This document shows, one piece after another, positions 46,469 through 59,056 of a DNA stretch of 64,000 nt; the first letter of the stretch is position 1, and each line of letters begins with the position of its first letter. The position numbers were made by a program, and so were the translations under genes. Origin of the DNA: Rosa chinensis (taxonomy: Eukaryota > Streptophyta > Magnoliopsida > Rosales > Rosaceae); NCBI RefSeq assembly GCF_002994745.2, contig NC_037090.1, positions 34,371,501 to 34,435,500 on the forward strand. The letters are read 5' to 3'. The notes beneath the pieces were generated by a model, which did not search any database, had not been told where the DNA came from, and saw nothing but the letters and a program-made list of their open reading frames with translations.

Positions 46469-48144
46469 GTAGACGCCCAACTATTGATACGAGAGAAGAT
46501 AAAGCAGTAAATCCGATGACAATCACATTTTCTCCATGACATTGTGAAATCTAGTAAATTAAAGCACTCAAAGTTGTCAAAATACAATTCGAAATGATGC
46601 GAGTATGAATATAAGTTGTTGGTGAAGATAAATGACTACATTAGGCTTGGAAAGATAAACGAAGGGCAAAGTTCTTCGGAATATATCTTCAAAATAAAGT
46701 TGGTGAGCATTAGGATGGTATTAATCTGATCAACCTTTGGAAGTACAATGACTCCCCAGTTGCACATGAGAAATGAACATTAATATTGAAGTTGTTCGAC
46801 CCAAGGCATGCACTATCAAGATCCATAATTTATCGGCTGTCCATTCTTAATTCGGCAAAGGAACACTAATAAGAGCCATATTTTCCTCGTCCGTAACCAT
46901 AGAGTCTCTATTTTTTAAAAAAATTAAATAAAGAATTAAGCGATATTAGTTCCTCTGCGATAGCTAATTTGGGGTGACTGGCACCCACTCACAATCTCGA
47001 AAGAAAGGGGGCCATCGCAACCGGGAATCCACCGCCCATCCCTCTATTTTATGTTATTAATAAAAGAAAAGAAAATACAAGAAGTGAGAGGGGGACATGA
47101 ACCAAAACATTTATTGTACTCAAAGTGAAGTAAAGTACTCAAAGTGAGCACTAAGCAATAGTTACAAACTGATGGATAGAAGAAGGACATGCAGTAACCA
47201 TGCAAATATATGTGACCACGCAGCAACCACATATATGGAACACACCTATAGTTCATCAGCAACCATGCAGCAGAAACCACCATAACCCAAGCCCACCTTT
47301 TCATGAAGTCTATCAAGCACCATAGAATTAGCTAATACGGAAATTCGGTAAACCTTGCAAATTGTGAACAAAGGCAACCGAAGCACAAGGAGGGCAAGAG
47401 TCCCACCAATAATGCCCCTCATGATCCACCCCATAGGCAGAGTCTCTATGCTTAGCAAATCCATAGATAATCCATAACATATATGAGTCTAAATGGAATA
47501 AGCTAGGGTAAGTCACCGGTTAAGGATCGACCTGATGATCACCATCCTTTCTGAATTCCCTATTAATTTGGCTCTCCGATTATCTGTTAATTATTTGGTA
47601 TTTTTCGGAATCAATCAACAAGTATATATAGAGCCTCCTTTGCGTGTGGTTTACTCGATCTAGAGATTAATTAGTTTTCCATAAGAAGGTCACAGCGTCG
47701 GAGATTAATTCGAACAACAAAACAAAATGAATATTCATATTTCTGCCAAAAAGTTGGTTTTGTTGGTACCACAGTTCCCTTCCACCAACATATTTATTGA
47801 GCGCCAGCCGTTAATTCCCCAGAAATTACAGACCAGAGCCAGAAGACTTATAAGTAGACAAGCTATGCGTACGCACAGTAAATTTCTGATGCAAGTAAAT
47901 TATCTAATTAAATTTATCACTTAACAATATCACCAGGATAGTTTTCACACAAATAATTAAAGGGACCAAGCTCTGTTGTGAACTGTTGGCATGAGATCGA
48001 GCATCTATGCACGAACCTGAACTTTAGAAACAAGCTTCTATATTTATAAATCACATCACAAAAGATTAAACAGCAAGAATAAATAAAAAGTAAATTAAAA
48101 GAAGCAAAGAATACTATTCTTTAATTACAGAAATGAATGAGTGA
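46469..48144. other. Intergenic region 3' of the UPB1-like gene
   Basis: Overlapping reverse frames at 47044-47516 are short, frameshifted and without a domain I recognise. They could be a decayed gene fragment, but I cannot name it. The rest is AT-rich spacer. Confidence 0.35.
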
Positions 48145-48591
48145 CTACTCATCAGAATCTGCCAATGCCTTAACCATCATCTGCATGAGCGTGACTCTAC
48201 TTTGCAAAGACAAAATGTAATCAGCTGTCTCCCTGAATAATCCGTCCAAACCCCCAACGGATTTGGAATCACTATTCGGAATCAGTCTCTTCAAGGTTCT
48301 CACCCTTCTTCGGATCCCATTGTTTTCCCTTCTTGCTCCAAATTGGAGGCTTCTCCTTCTCTTCTTCAGAATCCTTTTACCATCTGCTCTCTTCTTGTTC
48401 TTCAAAACCACTCCACTTTTCTTGGTGGTGGTCGTCATCACCCTCTGTCTTGTTCCTTGAAGAACATTGTTCCACAACGCCCCATCTGAGTAGGACTTTT
48501 CCTCATGTTCTTGGACCATACTCTTCAAATTAAGGGAAACAAAGAGGGGATGCTGATGAGAAGCCATGATTAAAAACTTGACTTCAAGCAA
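48145..48591 (-). CDS. UPB1: Atypical bHLH transcription factor, UPBEAT1-like
   Basis: Single-exon protein of 148 aa (or 140 aa from the second Met). Residues about 92-144 form a helix-loop-helix with RRRVRTLKRLIPN, GGLDGLFRETADYILSLQ and MQMMVKAL, closely resembling plant UPBEAT1. The basic region lacks the usual H-E-R DNA contacts, as in that atypical subgroup. In Arabidopsis UPB1 represses peroxidase genes and so sets the reactive-oxygen balance at the root proliferation-to-differentiation boundary. The N-terminus here is longer than in Arabidopsis and rich in Lys/Arg (KKNKRADGKRILKKRRRS-like), suiting nuclear import. A TATA box lies about 105 bp upstream. Confidence 0.85.
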   Translation of the reverse strand: MLEVKFLIMASHQHPLFVSLNLKSMVQEHEEKSYSDGALWNNVLQGTRQRVMTTTTKKSGVVLKNKKRADGKRILKKRRRSLQFGARRENNGIRRRVRTLKRLIPNSDSKSVGGLDGLFRETADYILSLQSRVTLMQMMVKALADSDE

Positions 48592-48693
48592 GAACTAAAT
48601 ATCCTTTTTTGCCTTGCTAATTCAAGTGCCAAATTCGGTTGTGAATGTGATAGAAACAAAACCCTGTATCAGAAATGGAAGGATGAGGTGGGA

Positions 48694-48699
48694 TTTATA
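48694..48699 (-). promoter_or_regulatory. TATA box of the UPB1-like gene
   Basis: TATAAA on the reverse strand, in CCATATAAATCCC, lies 103-108 bp before the ATG at 48591. This leaves room for a short leader. Confidence 0.55.
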
Positions 48700-51195
48700 T
48701 GGAAGGTTTGGGTTGGCGGCCATTAAGGATTAGAGTAGGGCCCACAGGACAATTTCACAGAAGGCCTCCAAGGGAATTGGGGAATAATTCAATCGGATGG
48801 TGCCAAGTGTACCGTAGTTACTTTGGGGCATGTTCTCCACATGGAACCACATGATTCTTCTTCTTATACAGAAGACCTAATTGAAGCTATCCCCCTATTA
48901 AGCTTTAAATTCCACCCCCTTCCATCACCACCCATCCCCTGAAGAACACCCTGGATTATTCTTCCTCCCACTTACCGAATTCAATGCTTTAGATAATGTG
49001 AATTAGGGTTTTGGGGGGGGGTCCTTAATTTCCTCATTCCAGCTCAAATCAACATGGCATCCCACATTTATAATTAAACTCTAGGTTTCATTCATGTATG
49101 GTGGTTAGGCCGGCCTTGTTTCAAGGCAGGAAACCTCTAATAAACTAAACTATAATGAGGAGGGATTACTTACTTGTCCATATTTGAGGTTGAGAAGAGT
49201 GGACAGATTAGATCTTAATGTTGGGATAAGGTAGATTTGGTTCTGACATTCATGAACCCCAACTTGCATCAAAGCGATGATTGATGTCTGTAAAGTCCTA
49301 GAAAAACAATTCACAAACCATGTTTGTAACATGTCTGCATCATAGTACCCCCAAGAAACTTAAGACTTGGACAACCTTAGAGACAAAGATGCATGCATCT
49401 AATTCTGTCAATTCTTTTCCTACTTTGGTGGAGATACCGGGCTTTTGATTGAAATGGATATATTGCACGAATATATCAATTAATTCCCTGAATTTATATA
49501 ACTTTACTTCTTGTCAGCAGAAATAATTTCTCCAAGCACTAATATTAATGAAAACACAGACAATTACCAGTGCTGAACAAAAATTAATACCAATTTATTT
49601 TTTTATATGTAATAAACGATCCTTAACAAATTTTGTTTAAGTTTCTCAAAAAAAGAAAAAACAAATTTTGTTTAATTTGATTTGTGATCATGCCCAAAAC
49701 GGTATCATTTCAGAGTTTGAGAATCAACTAAGCATCGATCAAGGGGGAACTAGGATTAATTAGTTATGATATAAGATTTACAATACAAAATAAATGCAAG
49801 ATAGATCAAGATAGCAGATATGAGCGATCGCTCTTCCGATCCCGTCTTTTTTTTTTCCTCTTCTATCATGAACTCTTTTAGAATTTAGCTGTAATGATGA
49901 GTAGCTTAATTTTCTGTAAATAGGCTCAATTGAAGCCCTAGACATGAGTTGTTGATATTATCGTTTATTCAGCGCAAACTTCTTTTTCTTGGATGATCAT
50001 ATGTTCACTGTTCATTAGTTGTTTATTTTTATGCATATCTCTTTGTCGGATCAGCAAATGTATTAGGATCAATCAAACTATAAACATTTGTACGACTTAT
50101 TAGCATGTGTCTATCCTGCGTTACGAGATTTCATTACGGTATGTATGTGAACATGTTTTTAGGACGCCTAGTATACCATGCTCTAGAATTTTAGCTTCAC
50201 TGATTTACTCTTTTTTAAGAAAAAAATTCTAGGCTCGAACTCCAGTAAATCCCATGGTAGCTAGATTGTGCTTTATAAAATTGGTTATGATATTCTTACC
50301 AGACGCTTAACATATGGTATGCCATGTTGTCTTAGTGTTAGTCTACATTATACATTCGAACAAAGTAAACCTAATTAACAGCAATTAATCCTTTAACTTG
50401 CGCACCAAACTAATGGAATTAAAGTCTCTTAATATAATATAATAGAGGTAGAGTACGTGATTCCAGCATTTTCCCCTCCAAACCAATTATTTGCAGTGTC
50501 TAACAGCAGCTTAAGCATGAGCCAGAGAACATGAAGCACATGCATATATATGGTGCTGCTGGCTACCATTGAGCATTTGTAATCATGACTCATGATATCT
50601 AGTTATCTGGCCAGCTTTATATACAAAGTCCATATGAAAGATGGAATGGTTCTTAATTATGCAACGTGGAACAATTTAGAACAGGTCTCATGCTTTCACA
50701 TACCATCGACGGTTGATAGGCTACAGTGGCTACTTAATTAGTTAAATCATTATAGGGGGGTTGTGCTGGCTAATTACATATTATAAGGGACATAAGGATT
50801 GGAATGTGTAGAGAGTGTCTTGGATCTTCTTGTCATAATCCCTTTTTGGCCTGCGGTTTACTTAATGTTATTTCACGTAAATTAATTGGTGATGAACTCA
50901 GTCTACCAATTCATCAGCAAATCTTGTGACGGCTATGCACATGGATCATCCTATCCCATACAGGTGAAGCAATGCATTATTGGTTGATCCTCCTTTTAAT
51001 AAAAATATGTTGTATGTTAATAATATAGACGTAAATAGTGTACCGAAAAATGGGTTTGGTATATAAACTGAGTTCATCATCAATTAGTTTAGGCGAAATA
51101 TGAATTTGTAAACCAAATGTACAATTAACAAATAGTTCACGATTATTTTGAATTAAATTTACAATATTGACGACAGATTTACTACATTTAAACTG
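48700..51195. other. Upstream spacer of the UPB1-like gene, no other gene seen
   Basis: AT-rich sequence without a supported coding region or element ends. It presumably contains distal promoter sequence of the reverse-strand UPB1-like gene. Confidence 0.4.
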
Positions 51196-52129
51196 TTTAC
51201 ATACGGAAACTCGTCTGTACAGTATCTGACGTTTAAACAGTTCTAAACTTTCGTACCTCAAGTTTGAAAAACTTCAAAATGGTACCTGGAGTTCTGACCC
51301 GACCGACGGAGGCTGCCGGCTGGCATAATTTAAAGGTTATTTTCATCCATTTGTATGGTAATTCATTATTTCAAAACCAATTATGGAAAGCACCTAAAGC
51401 CGTGAACCCAATACCCAAATTCACACAAAATCATCATTTGTTAGCTTCCCAATTTGGGAAGGCCTCTCCTTTCGACATTGGCCTTGTTTTCTTCGCTTTT
51501 CTGTAAACAACTTGAGTTGGGGTGACCGAGACGGGATTTTTGAGTTGATTTTGGGTTGTGAATGGTGGCGTACGTTATCTGGGTTTTGGCAGTGAAAACT
51601 GAAAACAAATGATGAGTTTTAAGTAAAAAGGATGTTGTTGTTGTTTTCTGGAAAATTTCATCACTTTTGGATTTATTGCCGTTGCCTATGGACTTCCATA
51701 AGAAAGTGATGTGTAAATCATGGTAACCTGGGTATACTGAAACAGATGCAAAATAGGGGTAAAATTGAGCTCAAGCTTCACTAATCTCTATACCTCCTCT
51801 ATTTTTGACTCTGAAAAACACAAAATGAAATGAAGCAGAATAAGAAGGCTCCTATTCCTAGACCAAGACTTTACGGTATTAGTATATAAATGTCAGCTAG
51901 GTAAAACCCAGTAGCTTGAGAGAGAGATTTTTCTTTGATCTGGAAAGAGAGAGGAAGAAGATAATAATAGAGAGGGGCATAAAAAAATGCTTAGAGAAAA
52001 AAAAGAAAAAATGAATTAAGCTATGAATGGACGAAAATACCCTTTAAATTATGTCAGCTGGTAGCCCCCGTAACAGAGCTAACGTCTCCAGGTATCAATC
52101 TTGGGTCAGGTTCATAACCTTAGGCACTG

Positions 52130-53310
52130 TTGACTTTATACACATTTATGCAAGCGTACGTATTATTGTCAAGATAGGGAAATATTATACCTAAAGTTTA
52201 TCGTACCACGGGGATTAGTGGCTAACCCACAATCCTTGGGTAATCGGAAATAAAGACACTTAGCAAACAAATAAAATAAATAAAAATGTTAATCTACGGC
52301 ACCAAGCCTTAGCAATGCTCGGCTTTGATTTTCACCAAAGCCTAATCAAAACTAAGAACCTAGTGGTGGATATGCACAAATGAGTGGAAGAGTTCAATAT
52401 TTGGGAGTTGATTTCAACTTAACAAAAAGATAATGAATGTAAAGCAATAAAAATAAAAATGAAATGTAAACAATAAAAATGAGAATGTTGGGTGCTAGGG
52501 AGGTTCCTTCACCCAAATTCTATGTGTCGGAAGCTAATATAATGTAGATGCAAATCTCCTATTTTGGCGGTAGTCGTATCCAAGGCGGTTCAAGGCTCAA
52601 GGATCGAAATTCCCTTTCATGGTATTCCTACTCCGGTTCAAGGGTCGTAGGAACTCACTTGACATGAATTAGAGCCGGTTCAAGGGTCACTAATTCACAT
52701 CAAGAGGCGTAAAGATCGAGGAATTAGACTACTAAGCGACTTGCCCGTGCAATCACGCAACGGGTGTAAATCACCATGCTTATAACCCCTCGAATACGAA
52801 ATTGAAGGTTTCTAGCTTAGGAATTAGAGGGAGTCAAGCCTCTAACTCCGTCCTAGACATGCTCAAAATACACACCCTAGAGTTGACTAGGCTCTTAGAC
52901 ATGCATTTTAACCCAACAAAAATAGATATAAGCATCCATCATATGAAAATTGCATCATAACATTAAATTAAACATCTTTTACATAAAATTTGGGCTAGGG
53001 CACAAAACCCTAACCCCCAACAAGGAAATTACTCACAACCCATAATTATGAACATCAAAGATACAAAATTCAAAGGGAAAAGAGTAGAGAAGTGTAGGAG
53101 AAAATAAAGATAGTCACAAATAGCTATGAAGCTATCATGACTTGCCTTGAATTACAACTCCACAAAATACCAAAATCTTGAATCTTGTAGAGACTGAGCC
53201 CCTTGATGGATCCTTAAAGTTTTGTGTGAGTAGTCCTTCAAATCTCAAAATAAAATAGAAAGAAAAGAGGAAAAATGAAGGAGATGAGAGGTAAGTGAGA
53301 GCAGCCCAAG
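52130..53310. repeat. Unclassified repeat-like segment inside the 3-kb element
   Basis: The sequence around 52145-52250 (CAAGCGTACG, TATCGTACCACGGGGATTAG, CCACAATCCTTGGGTAATCG) resembles a widespread plant repeat leader that I associate with large LTR elements, but I cannot assign it. No open frame of note is present. Confidence 0.3.
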
Positions 53311-53322
53311 ACTGCCCCCAAG

Positions 53323-53582
53323 AGCAAGTTCACCCGTTAGGTCACCGGGTCACTTACTATTCACTGCTTTTTAGTGTATATTTTCATTCTTTGGGTCACG
53401 AAATACACTGTGCTCGTGACCCAGGGCACGAAATACACTGTGCAGGTCACCATGGTGACCCAGAACACTGTACAGGGTGACCCAGGGCACGAAATACACT
53501 GTGCTCGTGACCCAGAGGGTGAAATTAACACTAAAAAACAGTGAATAGTGGGTGACCTGGTGACCCAACGGGTGAACTTGCT
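53323..53582. mobile_element. 260-bp foldback element with nested palindromes
   Basis: The outer arms AGCAAGTTCACCCGTTAGGT and its complement near 53563-53582 pair over about 60 bp (CACTATTCACTG/CAGTGAATAGTG inside). The centre holds three copies of GGCACGAAATACACTGTG and alternating GTGACC/GGTCAC hexamers, giving a set of inner hairpins. CCAAG flanks both sides (53318-53322, 53583-53587). Confidence 0.8.
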
Positions 53583-54518
53583 CCAAGTGTGCGGCACTGT
53601 AGCGCTGGGGTCTCCTCTCCCTCAGAGAGTGAATGGATGACGATTATATATGAGTGGCCACTGGCCAGTGTGAGAAAATGAAAGGGTGAGTCTGGGCACG
53701 TGATTTTTGCGTGGGTAGCTGATGACAAAAATGGTCTCATTTGCCTTTGATTGGCCAGAAGAAAACAAAGGCAATGGATGGTCGATCACGTGCATGGCCA
53801 GTTAACTACACAAATTGGTTAATTAAAGCAACATAGCTTAATTAACCAATTTGTCTTCATTACCTGTGATTTCATTTTTTTTCTTTCTATTTTTATAATT
53901 CTACGACATCCCCACACACAATATTATGGATTCGGATTCCGCTTTTTTTGACATTGATCACGGTTGATCGATGTTGACTTTTTCGTTCTTTTGTCGGAAA
54001 TTCCATTTTGCTCAATTTTCCACCATTTTCTCTTGATTACCACAATTCAGCTTATTTCCTACACAACAAATAAAATTGGATTAACTACATTATAATTGGC
54101 TCAAGTATTAGCTTATTTATAGTGTTTTAGATACAATTACATGCATATAAATGCGTGTAATCAACTGTTCTGAAGTTTTTCAAACTTGAGGTACGAAAGT
54201 TTGGAATGGTTGAAACGTGAGGTACTATATGGGCGATTTTCCATTTACATAAATTACATGATTTACAATAATTTGAGAGCAGCCGCACCAGCCCTTTATT
54301 CAAAAAAAAAAAAAATACATGATTTATGACAATTTTTTTCACAAACTTGTAATAAGTAGGTTGTAGGTGAAGTAATTACATCTAATAGTAGTAAGATTAC
54401 ATAAAAAATGATTCATTATACCATAATAACAATATTTTTGTTGTCACATCTGTAAATATATGTATGAGATACAATTAAGTACCATGAAACTTCATTCGAT
54501 GAATATCAAACACTACAT

Positions 54519-54519
54519 C

Positions 54520-54557
<38 letters not shown>
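54519..54557. repeat. (CA)n(TA)n microsatellite
   Basis: About 12 CA units run directly into about 8 TA units. Confidence 0.9.
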
Positions 54558-54952
54558 CAGTCCCTCTTGGCTAAGGATGTCCTTACCTTAGTTTAGGAAC
54601 TGATTTCAAGTTTTTGACCACTTTTCAATCACATATTCACATCTTAACCGTTTAGTTTTTAGGTCATAATGTACAGATCATGTCTGCAAAATATCAGCCA
54701 AATTGATGATCTTTAAGACATTCAAAACTGTAATTTACAATAATGAACACGAACTGTTTCAGTTCCACAGATTCGGTTAGTTCATTGGTTTAATCAACTT
54801 CGATACCTTAACAATCATCAATTTAGCTGAAAATTTGCAGAAGTGATTTATACATTAAGACCTAAAAACTGAACGATTAAGATGTGAATATATGATCGAA
54901 AAGTAGTCAAAAACTGAAAATCCGTTCTTAAGGCTAAGGTAAGCATATATAT
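54558..54952. mobile_element. Foldback MITE, ~390 bp
   Basis: Two arms of about 165 bp are reverse complements with roughly 80% identity (AAGTTTTTGACCACTTTTC against GAAAAGTAGTCAAAAACT, TTCACATCTTAACCGTTTAG against its partner near 54875). TA-rich sequence flanks both ends, compatible with a TA target duplication (Tc1/mariner-like), though this is not proven. Confidence 0.7.
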
Positions 54953-55156
54953 ACCTAGAGTCCACCAAAAGTATCTGAAGAGAGCATCAAGGTCAGGGGC
55001 AGAGTAACGTCCAGTCACTTCAAGTACATATCTATATCTCTCAATATATATTTCTTATGTTGTGACAAAGAAGTTTACAATGAAACCCTAGAGATTCTTA
55101 TATACATCACATATTACTCAGCTAGACTAGTATTTGATCTACTGTTGATAAATACA

Positions 55157-55192
55157 GTGAAACCTCGATAAATGAATATTCGATAAATTAAT
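55157..55192 (+). mobile_element. Pogo/Lemi1-like terminal repeat, truncated
   Basis: CAGTGAAACCTCGATAAATG preceded by TA closely resembles the terminal repeat of plant pogo-like elements (Emigrant/Lemi1 family). Only this left end is visible. It is cut by the solo-LTR-like element that starts at 55193. Confidence 0.55.
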
Positions 55193-55647
55193 TGTAACGT
55201 CCCTTATCTTAATTTACCTGTTTACTAGTCATTTGGACGGTAAACGACCTTTACTTTCACTTTTACTGTCGTTTCGGTACTTTTAAGGGCCCTAAAAGAT
55301 GACTTTTTGTTCGGGTCAAAATTTAATAAAATTTTCTTCATGAAAGTTGTAGAGGACGTTAAAACGAGCGTGTGTATAGGTGATTCGTAAAAATTGGAGT
55401 TCTTATGAGAAAATTATAAGTGAAAAATGGAAATTACTGTTCATAATAAGTTGTCTATAAATAGCCGAGTTACTGTGGTAAGTTTCCATTTTCAGAAACT
55501 TACTGAGCTCTCTCTTTTCCCTCTCCCCGATTCTCTCTTCCTCTCCGACCTCTTCACCATTTTCTGGCCATAACTCCTTCATCCGGCGACAGATTTTGAT
55601 GTATAAGATGTCGTTGGAAAGCTCTCTTCCTTCTCTTCATTTCTGGG

Positions 55648-56230
55648 TAGGGATGGCAAAAATCCCCAGCGGGGCGGAGATCCATTGGATACCCGCCCCT
55701 AATGGGGGGAGAATTCGGGGATAAATGGGGAATGGGGATGGGGATCTCGAATCCCCACTATCTAAGATTAGGGATGAGGTGGGGATGGTATTGTGATCCC
55801 CATCCCCAAACCCGCCCCAATAATATATACATATATTTAACTTATATATATTTTTATTTTTTTATTTTATAATATAAATCACAAATATATACTTTTAATA
55901 CTTTACTTTAATGGCTACACTTTTACTTTAATGGTGTTTTGACTTTTGCACTCACTGAATTATGATTTATGAATTTAATCATATTTTAAATTGATTTGTT
56001 GTAGATTTTGATTTTAAAAAAGGTAATATGAGAAAAAATTATTTTATATATTAAATTCTTATTGGGGATTTGGGGCGGGTTTGGAGGCTTAGTCCCCAAT
56101 AGGGATGGGGACGGAGAATCCCCAATATATTTTTATTGGGGATTGGGGCGGGGATGGGGGTAGAAAATGACCCCGGGGATGGGGATGGTATTGTGATCCC
56201 CATCCCAAACCCGCCCCTTTGCCATCCCTA
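55648..56230. mobile_element. hAT-type MITE, 583 bp
   Basis: Ends TAGGGATGGCAAA and TTTGCCATCCCTA are perfect inverted repeats, a hAT signature common in plants. TTTCTGGG (55640-55647) and TTTCTAGG (56231-56238) form an 8-bp target duplication with one mismatch. Both subterminal regions are full of GGGGATGGGGAT-like motifs in opposite orientation. Confidence 0.9.
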
Positions 56231-56564
56231 TTTCTAGGTTGTTTTGGTAGCTTCATTTGAATTGTGGAAGGTGCAGCAAGGAGAAGAAGAGGACGGTGCT
56301 GCTGTTTTCTTGGATTTTTGGTCGGAACTTGAGTTTCAGGCCACCTTCGGTGATGATTCTTTCTGGGTCTTGGAGGTCTTGGATCATACAAACATCCCTC
56401 AAAGTTTCTTGGTCAGATTCGAAGTGTGGAGCACGAATCGAAGGTTTGAATTTCTGGGTACTATTTGGAAATCGGGTTTTACTGTTTGAGCTTAGTTTCC
56501 GGTATTTTCATGTGTTTTCTGACTTTGTGGTAGTTGAGAAAGATGTTTGGATGGAACTATTTGA

Positions 56565-57192
56565 ACCCAACAAATTTCTAAGTGTACTCAGCCCTAATAT
56601 TTTTAATTTACTATTTCCAATTTTACCCCCATTTTAAAAATATTTGTATTTCATTGTCAACACTCATCTTCTCTCTCACACACCCGATTTGAAAGCTACC
56701 CAAATTCATTAACACAGGAGCCAGTATGTTTGCAAGACCTCTTGTACACATAGTATATAAATCTATTTGCAATATATTAAAAGCATAAAAGTAAGAGGAT
56801 TAGCTTCATCAATTGGTGTAGATATGATATACGGAGTTCAGTCTCCATACTAATTGAACAAATTCAGGCAAGCAGAACTCTCTGTGGTAACTGGGATTTA
56901 TATCTATCAATTGGTATCAAAATGATAATTAATATTCGTGTATCCAAATCTGAAGACATATGAGGATTTCAATAAGCAAGAGTACAGGGTGTAAATTCCA
57001 ATAAGCAACAGCACAATCATATATGCAAGATTGCAGGGGCAGTAAAATCATATATGCATGGTATTAATCCATAATAAATTGGGAGAAGTTGGATGTACCC
57101 AGCGATTTCTTTTTCTTTTTTATTTATTTAATTAATTAAGGGTAAAATAGTAAATTAAATTTTTGCTGGGTTTACTTAGACATTTGTTGGGT
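56565..57192. mobile_element. Inverted-repeat MITE, 628 bp
   Basis: Left end ACCCAACAAATTTCTAAGTG and reverse complement of the right end ACCCAACAAATGTCTAAGTA begin ~60-bp inverted arms that continue through AATTTACTATT and ACCC. The target duplication is not clear. Confidence 0.75.
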
Positions 57193-58857
57193 ACATTTTG
57201 TAAGACCCTTAATTTCTTGTGAGTTGTAGATTTTATAAATGTGATTTTGGTGAAATTTGGAGGGAATCCAACGAGAATCTAAGGCTTTGGACGTAGAGGA
57301 GAGTTAAATTAATTCCTATTTATCGTAAAGTAATTTTCCGTCCTATATTTATGCGTTTACGGATTATAATTGTACAGGGTGCCGTATTGAATTACTACTT
57401 AGTGAAGGAGCCCTTATACGTGGTCACCTAAATAGTACTGTGAGTGGACTTTTGTTTTTAAATAAATGATGCATGCATTTATTTCTTAAAGTATGTTCTA
57501 TTTAATTATCATATTACACTTCGAGCACATGACTTAATTTCGGAGATTTGTTTTCACTTTATCTCATAAAATTGCTTTCGATAATGATTTGTTTCCGAAG
57601 TTGGTTATGATTTATAATATTATTCGAGGAATTATTTATTTCCGAAGTGATTTCCGGAATTATACTATTTATATTATATTTCTATTAGTCGATTTGAGAT
57701 TTTTAAGAGATTTTTGAAATGAGATTTCGATGGAGATAGTTTTCATATTTATTTATCGACTTTCGGTTTTGGCATTGGGAATGCCTTGATGACGATTTTG
57801 GAATTGGTTTTGTTTCGCTTTACGGAGATTATGTTTTATTATTATTTCTCTCCTATTTATTTTGGAACTTGAGATTATCTTGGCGTGTGGGACACGTCGT
57901 TGGAAATTCATTTGCGAGAGTTGGGGAAGCCTTATGTATTTATGGATTTATTTGTTTTCGGATTTCTTTTGCCATACTTTGGGTGATTATTTATCATGCT
58001 AGCATTGATGTCCGCCTTTGTGGTGAGGTGATGGGATCACAGAAGCCCGTCCGCCTTTGTGGCGCTGGTTACTGTCTTTGTGACAGTAATGCTGAAGCCC
58101 TGTATCCTAATCGCTACACTTAGTGGCGTGTGGGTATATAACGGGAGTATATGGGAGTACTTTAGCCTGAGAGGGTATCACCCGAGCCTGGGAGGCTCAT
58201 TCGTATGGCTATCTTCTTCCCTTACTTCTTATATTATTTTTGACTAGCGGGGCTAGTCTGATTTCCCTTAACCAGCGGGGCTAGCTTGTCCTTACGAGGT
58301 TCTCGATTTAAAAGATATGTTTTATAAACGTTGCATGCATCGAGGTTTTATAAATTTAAATAAGTGGGAAAGTATCAAAGCTTATTTAATTTAAACTATC
58401 TTGATTATTTATTTTTGTCCATTCACACTAACGTGTTTTCAATACTTTTCCCCTGGGCCCTTCGGTTTCAAATGCCCAGTTTGCAGGCTAGGTTAGTTGA
58501 GGTCGGGCGTACATGGAGTCGAGGCATAGCCAACAGCATTGCTTCCGTGTACTCATTCTATTTCTGTTTTCTTTGTTACCTAGTGGATTACTATTGCTCT
58601 GATAACCTGTGGGATTAATATTGTTTTTGGGTTGAGACTGATATTTGTGAAATTGGAGTTGTGATTTGGGGAGTAGGGTGGCTCCAGGAGAATAAGGATG
58701 GATTGCTTAGAAGTGTAAATATCTTTCTACAGGTCTTGGGCAGTCCACTTTTAGGGGAAGTTTTGCCAAATTTTTGGTAAAATTTCTTCTAAGGTGGGCC
58801 CCGCAGGACCACTTCGGATTTCAGGGTGAAATCCCCTGAAATCCGGGCCAGGTCCCC

Positions 58858-59056
58858 TAAAATTTCTCCAGTTATGAATCGAGACCAGTGTATATTACTA
58901 AGGACCTTGCTAAATGCATAAGATAATAATTTTTTTAGATATCCTTATGTGCCTAGAAAATATAAAAAGTAATAATTGATGAAATAAATAAATAAATAAA
59001 AATATTAATAATTGATGAAATACAGAAAAAAAAAAGTATATAAAAATTTAAAATAT
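58858..59056. other. Short AT-rich spacer
   Basis: Contains AAATAAATAAATAAATA-type low-complexity sequence and nothing coding. Confidence 0.4.

Larger units (their letters stand above)
51204..54243. mobile_element. 3-kb inverted-repeat DNA element with 8-bp TSD
   Basis: Left end CGGAAACTCGTC and reverse complement of the right end TGGAAAATCGCC begin ~75-bp inverted repeats that include the near-identical AAACTTTCGTACCTCAAGTT block (51246-51279 against 54169-54207). TTTACATA flanks both sides (51196-51203, 54244-54251). A second inverted copy of the left subterminal region (TACCTGGAG through CATAATTTAAAGG) lies at about 52005-52100, so the interior is composite. The class could be MULE or hAT. 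No transposase was found. Confidence 0.65.
55193..58857 (+). mobile_element. Second, rearranged copy of the solo-LTR family
   Basis: Starts TGTAACGTCCC and ends near GGGCCAGGTCCC, matching the reverse complement of 42747-45385 in order: CCAAATGACTAGTAAAC-type start, GACTTTTTGTTCGGGTCAAA, GTCCACTCACAGTAC-type middle, AGCGGGGCTAGT repeats, and a GGTGGGCCC end. Nested insertions at 55648-56230 and 56565-57192 account for about 1.2 kb of its length. A TATA-like CTATAAATAG lies at about 55457. No clear target duplication was found, and the right end has diverged. Confidence 0.65.

Noticed and set aside
47044..47516. Three overlapping reverse frames as a membrane-protein gene
   Set aside because: No intact frame, no recognised domain and no promoter or splice support. 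It is left as unassigned.
57869..58618. Forward open frames as genes
   Set aside because: They lie within the second solo-LTR-like copy and correspond to its conserved non-coding blocks.
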